Of a stretch of DNA of 64,000 bases, positions 8,225 through 16,530 are shown in pieces. Below the pieces are notes generated by a model, which saw only the letters and a list, made by a program, of their open reading frames with translations, ran no database searches and was not told the origin of the DNA. Source of the stretch: Bifidobacterium pluvialisilvae (lineage in GTDB: Bacteria > Actinomycetota > Actinomycetes > Actinomycetales > Bifidobacteriaceae); the NCBI RefSeq assembly GCF_019331695.1, contig NZ_JAHBBI010000007.1, positions 123,941-187,940 on the forward strand. The letters are read 5' to 3'. The position numbers and the translations under genes were made by a program. Positions within the stretch are counted from its first letter, which is position 1; every line of letters begins with the position of its first letter.

Positions 8225-9472
8225 ATGACAGTCACCATCGACAAGGTGCGCGTCATCTGCACGGCGCCCGAAGGCATCAACCTCGTCGTCGTCCGCGTGG
8301 AGACCAACCAGCCCGGCCTCTACGGCCTCGGCTGCGCCACCTACGCCTACCGCCACCTCGCGGTGAAGACCGTGGTGGAGGAGTACCTCGACCCGCTGCT
8401 GCGAGGCCGCGATGTGGAGAACATCGAGGAGATCTGGCAGCTCATGCACCAGAACGCCTACTGGCGCAACGGCCCGATCTCCAACAACGCGATCTCCGGC
8501 GTGGACATGGCGCTGTGGGACATCAAGGGCAAGATGGCGAACATGCCGGTCTACCAGCTCTTCGGCGGCAAAGTCCGCGAAGGCATCCCCGTCTACCGTC
8601 ATGCCGACGGCCGCGACCTCGAGGAGCTGTGCGACAACATCCTGCAGTTCCAGGAGATGGGCATCACCACCATCCGCTGCCAGTGCGGCGGCTACGGCGG
8701 CGAGGACTACGGCAACACCCCGGCCACCGCCCCCGAGGGCGCCCACCCCGGCGTGTACCTCGACTCCAAGAAGTACATCCACGACACGGCGGAGCTGTTC
8801 GCCGGCATCCGCGAGAAGATCGGCTACGAGATGAACCTCGTGCACGACGTGCACGAACGCATCGCCCCGGTGGAGGCCCTGCAGCTCGCCAAGGCGCTCG
8901 AACCCTACGAGCTGTTCTTCCTCGAGGACCCGGTGCCGATCGAGCAGACCGACTGGCTGCGCCGCCTGCGCCTGCAGACCAGCATCCCGATCGCCCAGGG
9001 CGAGCTGTTCAACAACGCGGCCGAATGGAAGACGCTCATCACCGAGCATCTCATCGACTTCATCCGCGTGCACATCAGCCAGATCGGCGGCATCACCGCC
9101 GCCCGCAAGCTGCAGATCTTCGCCGAGCAGTTCGGCGTGCGCACCGCATGGCACGGACCGGGCGACATGTCGCCGCTGGCCCACGCGGCGAACATCCACA
9201 TCGATCTGGCCGCACAGAACTTCGGCGTGCAGGAATGGTCGGGCATCGAACCGCCGAACTTCGTCATCCAGGAGCTCAAGGGCCCGCACGGCGCGCTGCT
9301 CGACGTGTTCCCCGGTCTGCCGGAGTACCGCGACGGCTACGTCTACGCCAACGACAGGCCGGGTCTGGGCGTCGACCTCGACGAGGCCGAGGCCGCCAAG
9401 TACCCGTGCGAGAACACGGTGACCACGTGGACGCAGACCCGCCGCCGCGACGGCTCCCTCGTCACCCCCTGA
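8225..9472 (+). CDS. Enolase-superfamily mannonate/gluconate dehydratase (ManD/RspA family)
   Basis: Protein of 415 residues of the ManD subgroup of the enolase superfamily, which dehydrates D-mannonate and/or D-gluconate to 2-keto-3-deoxygluconate with Mg2+. Metal ligands are visible as Asp208 (in HDVH), Glu234 (LEDP) and Glu260 (QGE), with His210 and His310 as likely acid/base residues and Tyr157 in the active-site loop. GPISNNAISGVDMALWDIKG (83-102) is the family's N-terminal signature. Start: ATG 8225 behind AAGGAG. Some members have very low activity (RspA group), so specificity cannot be told. No KDG kinase or KDPG aldolase is in the window, so the fate of the product is open. Confidence 0.8.
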   Translation: MTVTIDKVRVICTAPEGINLVVVRVETNQPGLYGLGCATYAYRHLAVKTVVEEYLDPLLRGRDVENIEEIWQLMHQNAYWRNGPISNNAISGVDMALWDIKGKMANMPVYQLFGGKVREGIPVYRHADGRDLEELCDNILQFQEMGITTIRCQCGGYGGEDYGNTPATAPEGAHPGVYLDSKKYIHDTAELFAGIREKIGYEMNLVHDVHERIAPVEALQLAKALEPYELFFLEDPVPIEQTDWLRRLRLQTSIPIAQGELFNNAAEWKTLITEHLIDFIRVHISQIGGITAARKLQIFAEQFGVRTAWHGPGDMSPLAHAANIHIDLAAQNFGVQEWSGIEPPNFVIQELKGPHGALLDVFPGLPEYRDGYVYANDRPGLGVDLDEAEAAKYPCENTVTTWTQTRRRDGSLVTP

Positions 9473-9586
9473 CCGATGCCCCGGTCGATTCGTCGATTCC
9501 GTCAACCCAACCAACCTGACAAACTCAACCAACAACCAACCAATAACCAACAATCCCACCCATGGGAATCATGAAAGGAGCCAATG

Positions 9587-10360
9587 ATGGCTTTCAACTA
9601 CCAGGACAAGTTCAACGTCGCCGGCAAGAACTGCATCGTGACGGGCGGCGCCCAGGGCCTCTCCCGCGGCATGGCCGAAGGACTGCTTGAGAACGGCGCC
9701 ACGGTCGTCGTCATGGACGTGCAGAAGGACAAGCTCGAGAAGGTCGTCGCAGAGTACCGCGCCCAGGGCTACGACGCCCACGCCGTCGTCGGTGACCTCT
9801 CCAAGAAGGCCGACATCGACCGCATGTTCGACGAGGCCATGGAGATCCTCGACGGCCGCCTCGACGTGCTCATCCCGGCCGCCGGCATCCAGCGCCGCCA
9901 CCAGCCGTGGGAGTTCCCGGAGGACGAGTGGAAGCTCGTCATCGACATCAACCTCAACCACGTGTGGTTCATGTGCCAGAAGGCCGTCGCCATCATGAAG
10001 GACCAGCCCACCGGCGGCAAGATCATCAACATCGGCTCCATGGTCACCTGGTTCGGCGGCACCACCGTCCCGGCCTACACCGCGTCGAAGGGCGCCGTCA
10101 GCCAGCTCACCAAGAGCCTCGCCGTGGACTGCGCGCGCTACAACATCTGCGTGAACGCCATCGCCCCGGGCTACATGGACACCGAGATGTGCGCCAACAT
10201 GACCCAGGAGCGCAAGGACGAATGCACCGTGCGCATCCCGGCCAACCGCTGGGGCCTGCCCGAGGATCTCAAGGGACCGGTCCTGTTCCTCGCCTCCTCC
10301 GCCAGCGACTACGTCAACGGCACCGTCATCCCCGTCGACGGCGGCTATCTCGTGAAGTAG
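9587..10360 (+). CDS. SDR oxidoreductase, KduD-like
   Basis: Short-chain dehydrogenase of 257 residues. The C-terminus (RIPANRWGLPEDL, FLASSASDYVNG, VDGGYLVK) closely follows KduD (2-dehydro-3-deoxy-D-gluconate 5-dehydrogenase). The cofactor motif TGGAQGLS (19-26) has Ser instead of the last Gly, and the usual NNAG is PAAG (97-100); catalytic Ser151, Tyr164 and Lys168 are intact. Start: second of two tandem ATGs (9587), six bases after AAAGGAG; the first (9584) is only three bases away. Placed after the ManD-type dehydratase, it may act on KDG/diketo-deoxygluconate or reduce 5-ketogluconate. Function is inferred from family and context. Confidence 0.72.
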   Translation: MAFNYQDKFNVAGKNCIVTGGAQGLSRGMAEGLLENGATVVVMDVQKDKLEKVVAEYRAQGYDAHAVVGDLSKKADIDRMFDEAMEILDGRLDVLIPAAGIQRRHQPWEFPEDEWKLVIDINLNHVWFMCQKAVAIMKDQPTGGKIINIGSMVTWFGGTTVPAYTASKGAVSQLTKSLAVDCARYNICVNAIAPGYMDTEMCANMTQERKDECTVRIPANRWGLPEDLKGPVLFLASSASDYVNGTVIPVDGGYLVK

Positions 10361-10383
10361 TTCCCGGCAAACGATTCCCCATG

Positions 10384-10417
10384 GGTCTGTGAGACACGGG
10401 CCCATGTCTCACAGACC
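10384..10417. terminator. Hairpin between convergent SDR and GntR genes
   Basis: Perfect 12-base stem GGTCTGTGAGAC (10384-10395) with GTCTCACAGACC (10406-10417), ten-base loop. It sits between convergent genes; no U-run on either strand. Confidence 0.5.
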
Positions 10418-10549
10418 GGAACGGTCAAGATCCGCGATTCGTGGTGCCGCGGGGTGTTGCACTCGTCAGCAACGTCCTCTGCGGCGCCATGGACCGCGGA
10501 TCTCGTCGTTTCCGCGCCGGCGGTTCCTACGCGCGGTCGTCGGGGAGGG

Positions 10550-11260
10550 CTATCGCGCGGCGATCACCGTGCTCACCTCGTCGACGATGTCGTGCATGGC
10601 CTTGCGCGCGCGTTCGGCGTCGCCCTTCCATACGGCGTCGGCCACCTCGTCGTGCGCGTCGAGGGCGCTCGCCGAGGGGCGGCTCGGATACATGTTGATT
10701 TCCACGCGTCCGCGCAGGATGGTCTCCACGATGGGGGCGAGCGAGGCGAACAGCTCGTTGCCGCTGTTGCGCAGTAGGGTCGAATGGAATTCGATGTCGA
10801 GTTCATGGAACGGTTCGAGGTCGCCGGCCTCGCCGTGCCTGCGCATCTCCAGGGCCAGCACCGGCATCTTCGCGCGGGTCTCCAGCGACGCCCTGTGCGT
10901 GGCGCATGCCGCGGCCGCGGGCTCCACGGCGAGACGGAGCTCGGTGAGCGAGAGCAACTCCTGCTTGCGTTGGTTCGAATGCAGCTTCCAGTGGATCACC
11001 TGCGGGTTCAGCGCGGCCCACGTCCCGGGGTCCTGCGCCACCAGGCCCACGTGGCGTCGGATGGTCACGGCGCCGGTGGCCTCCAGATAACGTGCGGCCT
11101 CGCGCGCCACCGTCCTCGAGACGCCGAACCGGTGCTGGATGTCCTCCAGCGTCATGCTTGACCCCACGGGCCACGGGCCGTCGATGATGTCGGTGGCCAG
11201 CCGGTCCGCGATGGGCAGGTGCATCAGCGTGCCGTCGGAGGTTTTCGGCGTATCAGTCAT
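10550..11260 (-). CDS. GntR/FadR-family transcriptional regulator
   Basis: Protein of 236 residues with an N-terminal winged helix (PIADRLATDI then TLEDIQHRFGVSRTVAREAA, about 15-60) and a C-terminal all-helical FCD-type effector domain (EPAAAACATHRA, EFHSTLLRNSGNEL). FCD regulators often sense sugar acids such as gluconate, which fits divergent placement from gluconokinase. Start: ATG 11260; a TTG at 11281 is in frame but has no ribosome site, and none is strong for the ATG either, so the gene may be weakly translated or leaderless. It probably controls the gntK-gnd transcript and perhaps itself. Target sites were not identified. Confidence 0.78.
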   Translation of the reverse strand: MTDTPKTSDGTLMHLPIADRLATDIIDGPWPVGSSMTLEDIQHRFGVSRTVAREAARYLEATGAVTIRRHVGLVAQDPGTWAALNPQVIHWKLHSNQRKQELLSLTELRLAVEPAAAACATHRASLETRAKMPVLALEMRRHGEAGDLEPFHELDIEFHSTLLRNSGNELFASLAPIVETILRGRVEINMYPSRPSASALDAHDEVADAVWKGDAERARKAMHDIVDEVSTVIAAR

Positions 11261-11344
11261 AATAAAAAGACTATCAATCAACGAAAAGAATATGTAATCC
11301 GACGATTCGGCAACACAATATTTTTTAAAAGTACTCTTTTTAAA

Positions 11345-11374
11345 TTGACAAGGACTACGAAAGATGTTTATAAT
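11345..11374 (+). promoter_or_regulatory. Sigma-70 type promoter for gntK-gnd
   Basis: TTGACA (11345-11350) and TATAAT (11369-11374) are both perfect consensus, with 18-base spacing, in an AT-rich patch between the divergent GntR regulator and gluconokinase. A perfect promoter here implies strong expression unless repressed, consistent with the adjacent regulator. Confidence 0.75.
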
Positions 11375-11436
11375 AATCCCATCAAATCGCAGTCATACCG
11401 AGGCCGCGTCGCGGCCGCCGAGCAAAGGAGCAGACG

Positions 11437-11967
11437 ATGACAGTGCAGGTCGTGGTTATGGGCGTCGCCGGATGCGGCAAGACCACCATCGCGGAGGCCG
11501 TCCGCGATCGGATGGGGTACGTCTACGCCGAAGGCGACGAATTCCACCCCAAGGCCAGCGTGGAGAAGATGCGCGCCGGCATCCCACTGACCGACGAGGA
11601 CCGCTGGCCCTGGCTGGCCACCATCAACCGGTGGATGCGCGAGCAGGCCGCCGAAGGCAACTCCACCGTCGTCTCGTGCTCGGCACTCAAACGCGCCTAC
11701 CGTGACGTGCTGCGTCGCGACATCCCCGTGTTCTTCGTGCATATGGTCGGCAGCGAGGAGGTCATCGGCAAGCGCATGGCCGCGCGCAAGGGACACTACA
11801 TGCCGCCGTCGCTGCTGCCCAGCCAGTTCGCCGACCTCGAACCCCTTGAGGACGATGAGCCCGGCATCACCGTCTCCATCGAAGGCGACGTCGACGAGAT
11901 GGTCGCCCGCGCCCTCGAGGCGGTCCGTGAGCATGCCGCCAAGGAGGAGCGCGCACTCGCCGCCTGA
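11437..11967 (+). CDS. gntK: Gluconokinase
   Basis: Shikimate-kinase-like gluconokinase of 176 residues; phosphorylates D-gluconate with ATP to 6-phosphogluconate in the cytoplasm. P-loop GVAGCGKTT at 9-17; GDEFHP (33-38) and the lid region RKGHYMPPSLLPSQF (about 113-127) are family signatures. Start: ATG 11437 behind AAAGGAG. It lies just upstream of gnd, so the two steps gluconate to 6-phosphogluconate to ribulose-5-P are encoded together; a perfect promoter at 11345-11374 serves them. It links the upstream hexonate genes to the pentose phosphate pathway. Confidence 0.92.
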   Translation: MTVQVVVMGVAGCGKTTIAEAVRDRMGYVYAEGDEFHPKASVEKMRAGIPLTDEDRWPWLATINRWMREQAAEGNSTVVSCSALKRAYRDVLRRDIPVFFVHMVGSEEVIGKRMAARKGHYMPPSLLPSQFADLEPLEDDEPGITVSIEGDVDEMVARALEAVREHAAKEERALAA

Positions 11968-12051
11968 ACGTCGCGCGCCGTTCCCTAAGACCCGCAATCC
12001 CCGCACCGTTCCCCACGTCCCCTTCCCGCACCACACAGAAAAGAGCACAGC

Positions 12052-12945
12052 ATGCAAATCGGAATGATCGGACTCGGCCGCATGGGCGGCAACATGGTCA
12101 AGCGCCTGCGCGACGGCGGGCACGACGTCGTCGGATTCGACATGAACCCCGACTCCGCCCGTGACGTCGACAGCCTCGAGGCCCTCGTCGCCGCGCTCGA
12201 CGCCCCGCGCGTCGTCTGGGTCATGGTCCCCGCCGGCGTTCCCACCGAATCGACCATCGACAAGCTTGGAAAACTGCTCGAACCGGACGACGTCGTCATC
12301 GACGGAGGCAACTCCAAATACACCGAGGACCGCGCCCACGCCGAGGTGCTCGCCGAAAAGGGCATCCGGTTCCTCGACTGTGGCGTCTCCGGTGGCGTCT
12401 GGGGCGCCGAACGCGGCTACGCGCTCATGCTCGGCGGCGAGCGGGAGACCTTCGACCACGTGCGTCCCCTGCTGGAAACCCTCAAGCCGGAGGGCGAGTA
12501 TGGTCTGGTGCTGGCCGGCCCTGTCGGCGGCGGGCACTTCGCCAAGATGGTGCACAACGGCATCGAATACGGCATGATGCAGGCGTTCGGCGAGGGCTTC
12601 GCCACCATGATGCGCAGCGAATACATCGACGACGCCGCCGCGACCATGGTCTCGTGGCGTGAGGGCTCGGTCGTCGCCTCATGGCTGCTCGACCTGTTCG
12701 AGAACGCCGTCAGGGACGATCCCGAACTGCGCGATGTGCCCGCCGTCGCCAACGAATCCGGCGAGGCCAAGTGGATGGTCGAGGCGGCGCTCGAACTCGG
12801 CGTGCCCACGCCCGCCACCGGTGCGGCGCTCTACGCCCGACAGGCCTCGCGTGGCGGCGCCGACGACGTGTTGCGCGTCGTCACCGCCATGCGTGCCCAG
12901 TTCGGCGGCCACGTCACCAAGGTCGACGAGATCGCCACCCACTGA
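12052..12945 (+). CDS. gnd: 6-phosphogluconate dehydrogenase, decarboxylating (short YqeC/GntZ-type)
   Basis: Protein of 297 residues, the usual length of the short decarboxylating 6-phosphogluconate dehydrogenases (longer Gnd enzymes have about 470). Rossmann motif GLGRMG at 7-12, DGGNSKY (84-90), substrate motif CGVSGGVWGAERGY (110-123), catalytic Lys165 in GGHFAKMVHNG. It oxidises 6-phosphogluconate to ribulose-5-phosphate plus CO2, usually with NAD in this subgroup. It is 84 bases after gntK, with a GC-rich terminator after it. In a bifidobacterium this would feed the phosphoketolase pathway. Start: ATG 12052; the ribosome site is weak (AAAAGAG). Confidence 0.9.
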   Translation: MQIGMIGLGRMGGNMVKRLRDGGHDVVGFDMNPDSARDVDSLEALVAALDAPRVVWVMVPAGVPTESTIDKLGKLLEPDDVVIDGGNSKYTEDRAHAEVLAEKGIRFLDCGVSGGVWGAERGYALMLGGERETFDHVRPLLETLKPEGEYGLVLAGPVGGGHFAKMVHNGIEYGMMQAFGEGFATMMRSEYIDDAAATMVSWREGSVVASWLLDLFENAVRDDPELRDVPAVANESGEAKWMVEAALELGVPTPATGAALYARQASRGGADDVLRVVTAMRAQFGGHVTKVDEIATH

Positions 12946-12976
12946 TTTTCGGACTTATCCCTCCACTTCCATAACG

Positions 12977-13019
12977 GCCGCCGTCGGTCGGGCCCCTTCC
13001 TCCCGGCCGGCGGCTTTTT
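12977..13019 (+). terminator. Intrinsic terminator after gnd
   Basis: GCCGCCG at 12977-12983 pairs with CGGCGGC before a TTTTT run (13015-13019); the inner GGTCGGG and CCCGGCC words extend the stem. It ends the gntK-gnd transcript and precedes repeat array 1. Confidence 0.8.
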
Positions 13020-13082
13020 GCGTGCGGATGCCGTCGGAGAATCCACTACCTGCCGGTTCGTGAGCCCGGACGAATGGGGTTT

Positions 13083-13545
13083 GTGGGTCCAAGCGTTCAT
13101 GACGTTCTCGGTCGAATCGGATTAGTGGGTCTATCCGTTCATGATGTTCTTGGTCGAATCGGATTAATGGGTCTATCCGTTCGCAACGTTCTCGGTCGAA
13201 TTGGTTTTGTGGGTCTGCCGTGTCGATTATGTGGGTCTGGCCATTCGTGACGTCCCCGACCGTGTTGGGTGTGGGTCTGCCGCGTTGGGATCGTGGGTCT
13301 GGCACGTCGGTTTTATGGGTCTGATGGGGGATTTGTGGGTCTAGCCGTTCGCGGGGGTGGTTTTGTGGGTCCAGCCTGTTCAATAACCGTGGGTCCATCC
13401 GTTCATTAAGAGGTTTGTGGGTCCGGGGTATACGCGAGGACGTCAAAAAGTCCTTCCTCGTGAACGGATGGGCCCACTTTCCATTTTTGGGGAACAAATA
13501 GGCCCACTTTCTCATTTTGAAGAACGCATAGACCCACAAGACCGT
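13083..13545. repeat. GTGGGTC/GACCCAC phased array 1 with hairpin core
   Basis: Twelve GTGGGTC-type words start at 13083, 13125, 13167, 13209, 13231, 13271, 13293, 13315, 13335, 13365, 13389 and 13417, with spacings of 42, 42, 42, 22, 40, 22, 22, 20, 30, 24 and 28 bases. After the hairpin AGGAC(13437-13441)/GTCCT(13450-13454) the word flips to G(A/G)CCCAC (three copies to 13545). Linker words such as TATCCGTTC and GAATCGGATTA recur. It lies between the convergent gnd and ROK genes. Homologous arrays are at 19169 and 38591. No protein is likely to be encoded, although the repeats leave open frames. Confidence 0.85.
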
Positions 13546-13593
13546 TGTTTCGTCGGTCCGTGTCCGTGTCCGTGCCCATGCGCGGAGGGAGGG

Positions 13594-14742
13594 TCACTGC
13601 CGTGAGTAGGCTCCGATTTCCTGGTCGAGGAACGGCTTGATGTACGACAGCGCCGCACCGAAGATGTTCTGACCCTGTGAGCAGGCGCCGCGGATGATGT
13701 CGAACCGGTCGTCGGGGAACGACGCGATGGCTGCGGTCTTGTCCCGCAGTACGGCGAAGTCGTCGTCCGACATCAGATAGGCGATGCGGCCGCCGAGGAT
13801 GATGTCGCTGCTGAGCACCGTGCGCATGTTCTTGATCGCGTAGGCCAGATACGTCAGATACTCGTCGAGTCGCCGGGCGCAGACGGGGTCGCCTCCGTGC
13901 GCATGGGTGAAGAAGTCGGAGAGGCCGTCACGTCCGGTCTCGGCCAGCAGCGCCTTGCGCGAGGTGTAGGCGTCCATGCACCCGCGCTGTCCGCAGTAGC
14001 ATTCGGCGCCGTCGATGACGAGGGTCATGTGCTCGCAGGTGCCGTTGCGCAGGTTCTCGCCCTCGTCGATGCGGCCGCCGGATATCACCGCGCAGCCCAC
14101 GTGCTCGTCGAGGTAGACGCAGGTGGCGTTCGTGATGTTGGCGTTGAGCCATAGTTCGGCGATGGCCGAGGCGTGCGAGTCGTGGATGAGGCGGCATGGA
14201 TGGTCGATGCGTTCGCTGAGCCGGTCGAGGGTGAGGCCGGTGTTGCCGAGAATCTTGCCGAACGTCAGGTGCGAGCCGTCGGGGGAGACGATGCCCTGCA
14301 CGGCGAACCCGACGCCGAGGATGCGTGACCCGTCCACGCCGAGGCAGGCCGTGAAGTCGTTGACATGTCTGGAGACGGCCTCGTAGTATTCGTCGCCGTT
14401 GTCGTAGGGGATCATATGCGTTCTGCCCGCTATGCGTTTGCCGTAGAGGTCGTAGGCCTGCAGGGCGATGGAGCCGCCGAGGATCTCCACGCCGACGGCG
14501 ACGCGGGCGTCGGCCGCGAACGAATAGACCTGAGCGCGCCGTCCGCCGTTGGAATCGAGGAACCCGGACCGTCTGATGAGCCCCGTCTCCTCGAGTTCGT
14601 TGAGGTTTTGCGTGATGGTGGGCAGGCTGATCGGCAGTGCCTGGCCGAGCTCCTGGCGGGAGGAGTGCCGATGGTGGTAGATGTGGCCGAGCACCAGCTG
14701 GCGTTTCTGTTCCTTGATCGCTGTGGTCGTTGCGATTTTCAT
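13594..14742 (-). CDS. ROK-family transcriptional repressor
   Basis: ROK regulator of 382 residues: N-terminal winged helix (SRQELGQALPISLPTITQNL, about 27-46), then a sugar-kinase-like fold with ATP/sugar motifs and the zinc motif CYCGQRGC followed by MDAYTS (about 245-260). Start: ATG 14742 (MKIATTTAIKEQ) behind AAGGAGG; the longer frame has no ribosome site. It is divergent from the polyol permease. Two 18-bp palindromes in the shared intergenic region (14851-14868, 14907-14924) are its likely operators, so it probably represses the permease-SDR-xylulokinase operon until a polyol or ketose signal is present. Not a kinase by context; the effector is unknown. Confidence 0.85.
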   Translation of the reverse strand: MKIATTTAIKEQKRQLVLGHIYHHRHSSRQELGQALPISLPTITQNLNELEETGLIRRSGFLDSNGGRRAQVYSFAADARVAVGVEILGGSIALQAYDLYGKRIAGRTHMIPYDNGDEYYEAVSRHVNDFTACLGVDGSRILGVGFAVQGIVSPDGSHLTFGKILGNTGLTLDRLSERIDHPCRLIHDSHASAIAELWLNANITNATCVYLDEHVGCAVISGGRIDEGENLRNGTCEHMTLVIDGAECYCGQRGCMDAYTSRKALLAETGRDGLSDFFTHAHGGDPVCARRLDEYLTYLAYAIKNMRTVLSSDIILGGRIAYLMSDDDFAVLRDKTAAIASFPDDRFDIIRGACSQGQNIFGAALSYIKPFLDQEIGAYSRQ

Positions 14743-15095
14743 GCCCGGTGAACCTCCTTGCGTGTCTTTAAGTGTATGTGCGACACGCGGCATCGATGCC
14801 GTCCATCTTGATGGAACCTATGTTTTCCAAGCGTTCTCCAATTATATCGACCACTTTAATAAAAGTGGGTTGACAAAGCGTGTCGTCGTTCGTACACTTC
14901 AATTAACCACTTAAAGAAAAGTGGTCAACTAAAGTGAAGGGCGACGGACGCGCAAGCAGGGCCGACGGGGTTTCCCGACCGGCCGCGCGATACGGCGACA
15001 ACGGCGATGCAGCGGTGCACGCCACGGTTCTCAAGGAGGTGGACGATGACGTTCCCATCGGTTACGGCGTCCTCGCCGCTCGGCAAGGAGCGGGG
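14743..15095 (+). promoter_or_regulatory. ROK operators and promoter of the polyol operon
   Basis: TTGACA (14870-14875) and TACACT (14893-14898) with 17-base spacing form the promoter. One operator, CCACTTT-4-AAAGTGG (14851-14868), ends just upstream of the -35, and a second, CCACTT-6-AAGTGG (14907-14924), covers the likely start. Operator centres are 56 bases apart, so looping or cooperative binding is possible. The remaining roughly 170 bases form a long leader before the permease start; an alternative upstream ATG at 14934 lacks a ribosome site. Confidence 0.75.
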
Positions 15096-16427
15096 ATGAG
15101 CAGACTATCAAGCGCCACGCGCAAACTGATCGGTGGTTTCCTCGCCATCGCGGTGTTCATGACGGGCGACGGCTTCGAGCTGACGTTCCTCTCGAAATAC
15201 ATGGTCGACCACGGCTTCGCCGCCACGCAGGCGTCGCTGCTGATCACCGTCTACGGCCTGTTCGCGGCCGCGGCGGCATGGACCAGCGGCGTGCTCGCCG
15301 AGATGTTTGGCGCCAAGCGCCTCATGCTGATCGGCGCCACATGGTGGATCGTCATCCAGATCATCTTCCTCGCCGCGGCGTTGCCCTCCGGCAGCTATCC
15401 GTTCATCCTGTTCGTCTACGCGATACGAGGCGTTGGATACCCGCTGTTCATATACTCGTTCGTCGTGCTCATGGCCGAAACGGTCGACCCGGCGAAGCTC
15501 TCCAGCGCCATGGGATGGTTCTGGACGTCGTTCTCCATGGGCATCGGCGTGTTCGGCGCCTACCTGCCCAGCTACATCATCCCCGTGCTCGGCGAGTACA
15601 AGACCTTCTGGTGCGCCATGCCGTTCGCCATCGTCGGCACCATCATGTGCATCCTGCTCGTGCCGAACACCAAGGGGCGCGCCTCCGAGGGGCTCGACCG
15701 CGCCGAGCAGATCCGCGAACTCACCAAGGGCGCCACCATCCTCGTGAAGAACCGGCAGGTCGCCTTCGCCGCCATCGTGCGCGTGATCAACAACCTCGTG
15801 CTCTACGGCTTCCCCGTCATCATGCCGCTGTACCTCTCCACGCACAACAACGGCGGTGGCGGATGGTTCCCCACCGAGACGTGGATGCGTTTCTGGGGCT
15901 TCGTGTTCGTCGTCACCCTGTTCGCCAACGTGTTCTGGGGCTGGTTCGGCGACCGCTTCGGCTGGATGATGCCGGTGCGCTGGTTCGGCTGCCTGCTGCT
16001 GGCCGTCAGCACCCTGTTCGTCTACTACGTGCCGCAGTTCTTCGGCGCCAACGCGCCCCTCATGTGGTTCGGGTTCTTCCTCGTCGGCGTCGGCACCTGC
16101 GCGTTCGTGCCGCTGACCGCCGTCGTGACCACACTGGCTCCAGGGGAGCAGGGCGCGGCTCTCTCCGCCTACAACCTCGCCGCCGGGCTCACCACGTTCG
16201 CGGGCCCGCTGATCGCCACCATCGTCATGCCCATCGGCGGATTCGGCGGCGTGTGCTGGGCGTACGCCATCCTGTACGCCATCGCGTTCGTGCTCACCCT
16301 CTTCATCCACCCGCATCAGCCCGGGTTCGACAAGAAGGGCCGCAGGCTCATCGAGGAGGTGCACCTCGACGAGGCCGAGGCCGTGGCCGGCGACATCGAG
16401 CAGATCCGTGAGGCGAAGCGGTCGTGA
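15096..16427 (+). CDS. MFS polyol permease, RbtT/DalT-like
   Basis: Major facilitator of 443 residues, 12 membrane segments, resembling ribitol/arabinitol transporters ([20 protein letters not shown] near the N-terminus). First gene of a ROK-controlled operon with an arabitol-type SDR and xylulokinase, so it probably brings in D-arabitol, xylitol or a similar polyol by proton symport. Start: ATG 15096 behind AAGGAG (MSRLSSATRK); the open frame runs upstream to 14934 but that part has no membrane or family features. A close paralog, broken by a frameshift, lies at 62383-63754; comparing the two defines the lesion there. Confidence 0.82.
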   Translation: MSRLSSATRKLIGGFLAIAVFMTGDGFELTFLSKYMVDHGFAATQASLLITVYGLFAAAAAWTSGVLAEMFGAKRLMLIGATWWIVIQIIFLAAALPSGSYPFILFVYAIRGVGYPLFIYSFVVLMAETVDPAKLSSAMGWFWTSFSMGIGVFGAYLPSYIIPVLGEYKTFWCAMPFAIVGTIMCILLVPNTKGRASEGLDRAEQIRELTKGATILVKNRQVAFAAIVRVINNLVLYGFPVIMPLYLSTHNNGGGGWFPTETWMRFWGFVFVVTLFANVFWGWFGDRFGWMMPVRWFGCLLLAVSTLFVYYVPQFFGANAPLMWFGFFLVGVGTCAFVPLTAVVTTLAPGEQGAALSAYNLAAGLTTFAGPLIATIVMPIGGFGGVCWAYAILYAIAFVLTLFIHPHQPGFDKKGRRLIEEVHLDEAEAVAGDIEQIREAKRS

Positions 16428-16530
16428 CCGCGGCCGGCGGGCGGCCCGCCCGGCAATAACGGCAACAAGACCAACCCAAACAATCCAACAATCAACAACC
16501 CAACAACAACCCAATCACAAAGGAGTAACC

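Noticed and set aside
12955..13539. Minus-strand frame of 194 residues rich in DPQTHK words
   Set aside because: It reads straight through repeat array 1; the apparent protein repeats come from the DNA repeat and there is no ribosome site. The same holds for frames at 19582-20082, 19426-19692 and 38990-39304.
13083..13545. Possible CRISPR array
   Set aside because: Repeat units are only about 7-16 bases with spacings that vary in steps of a helical turn, orientation flips inside the array, and there are no cas genes.
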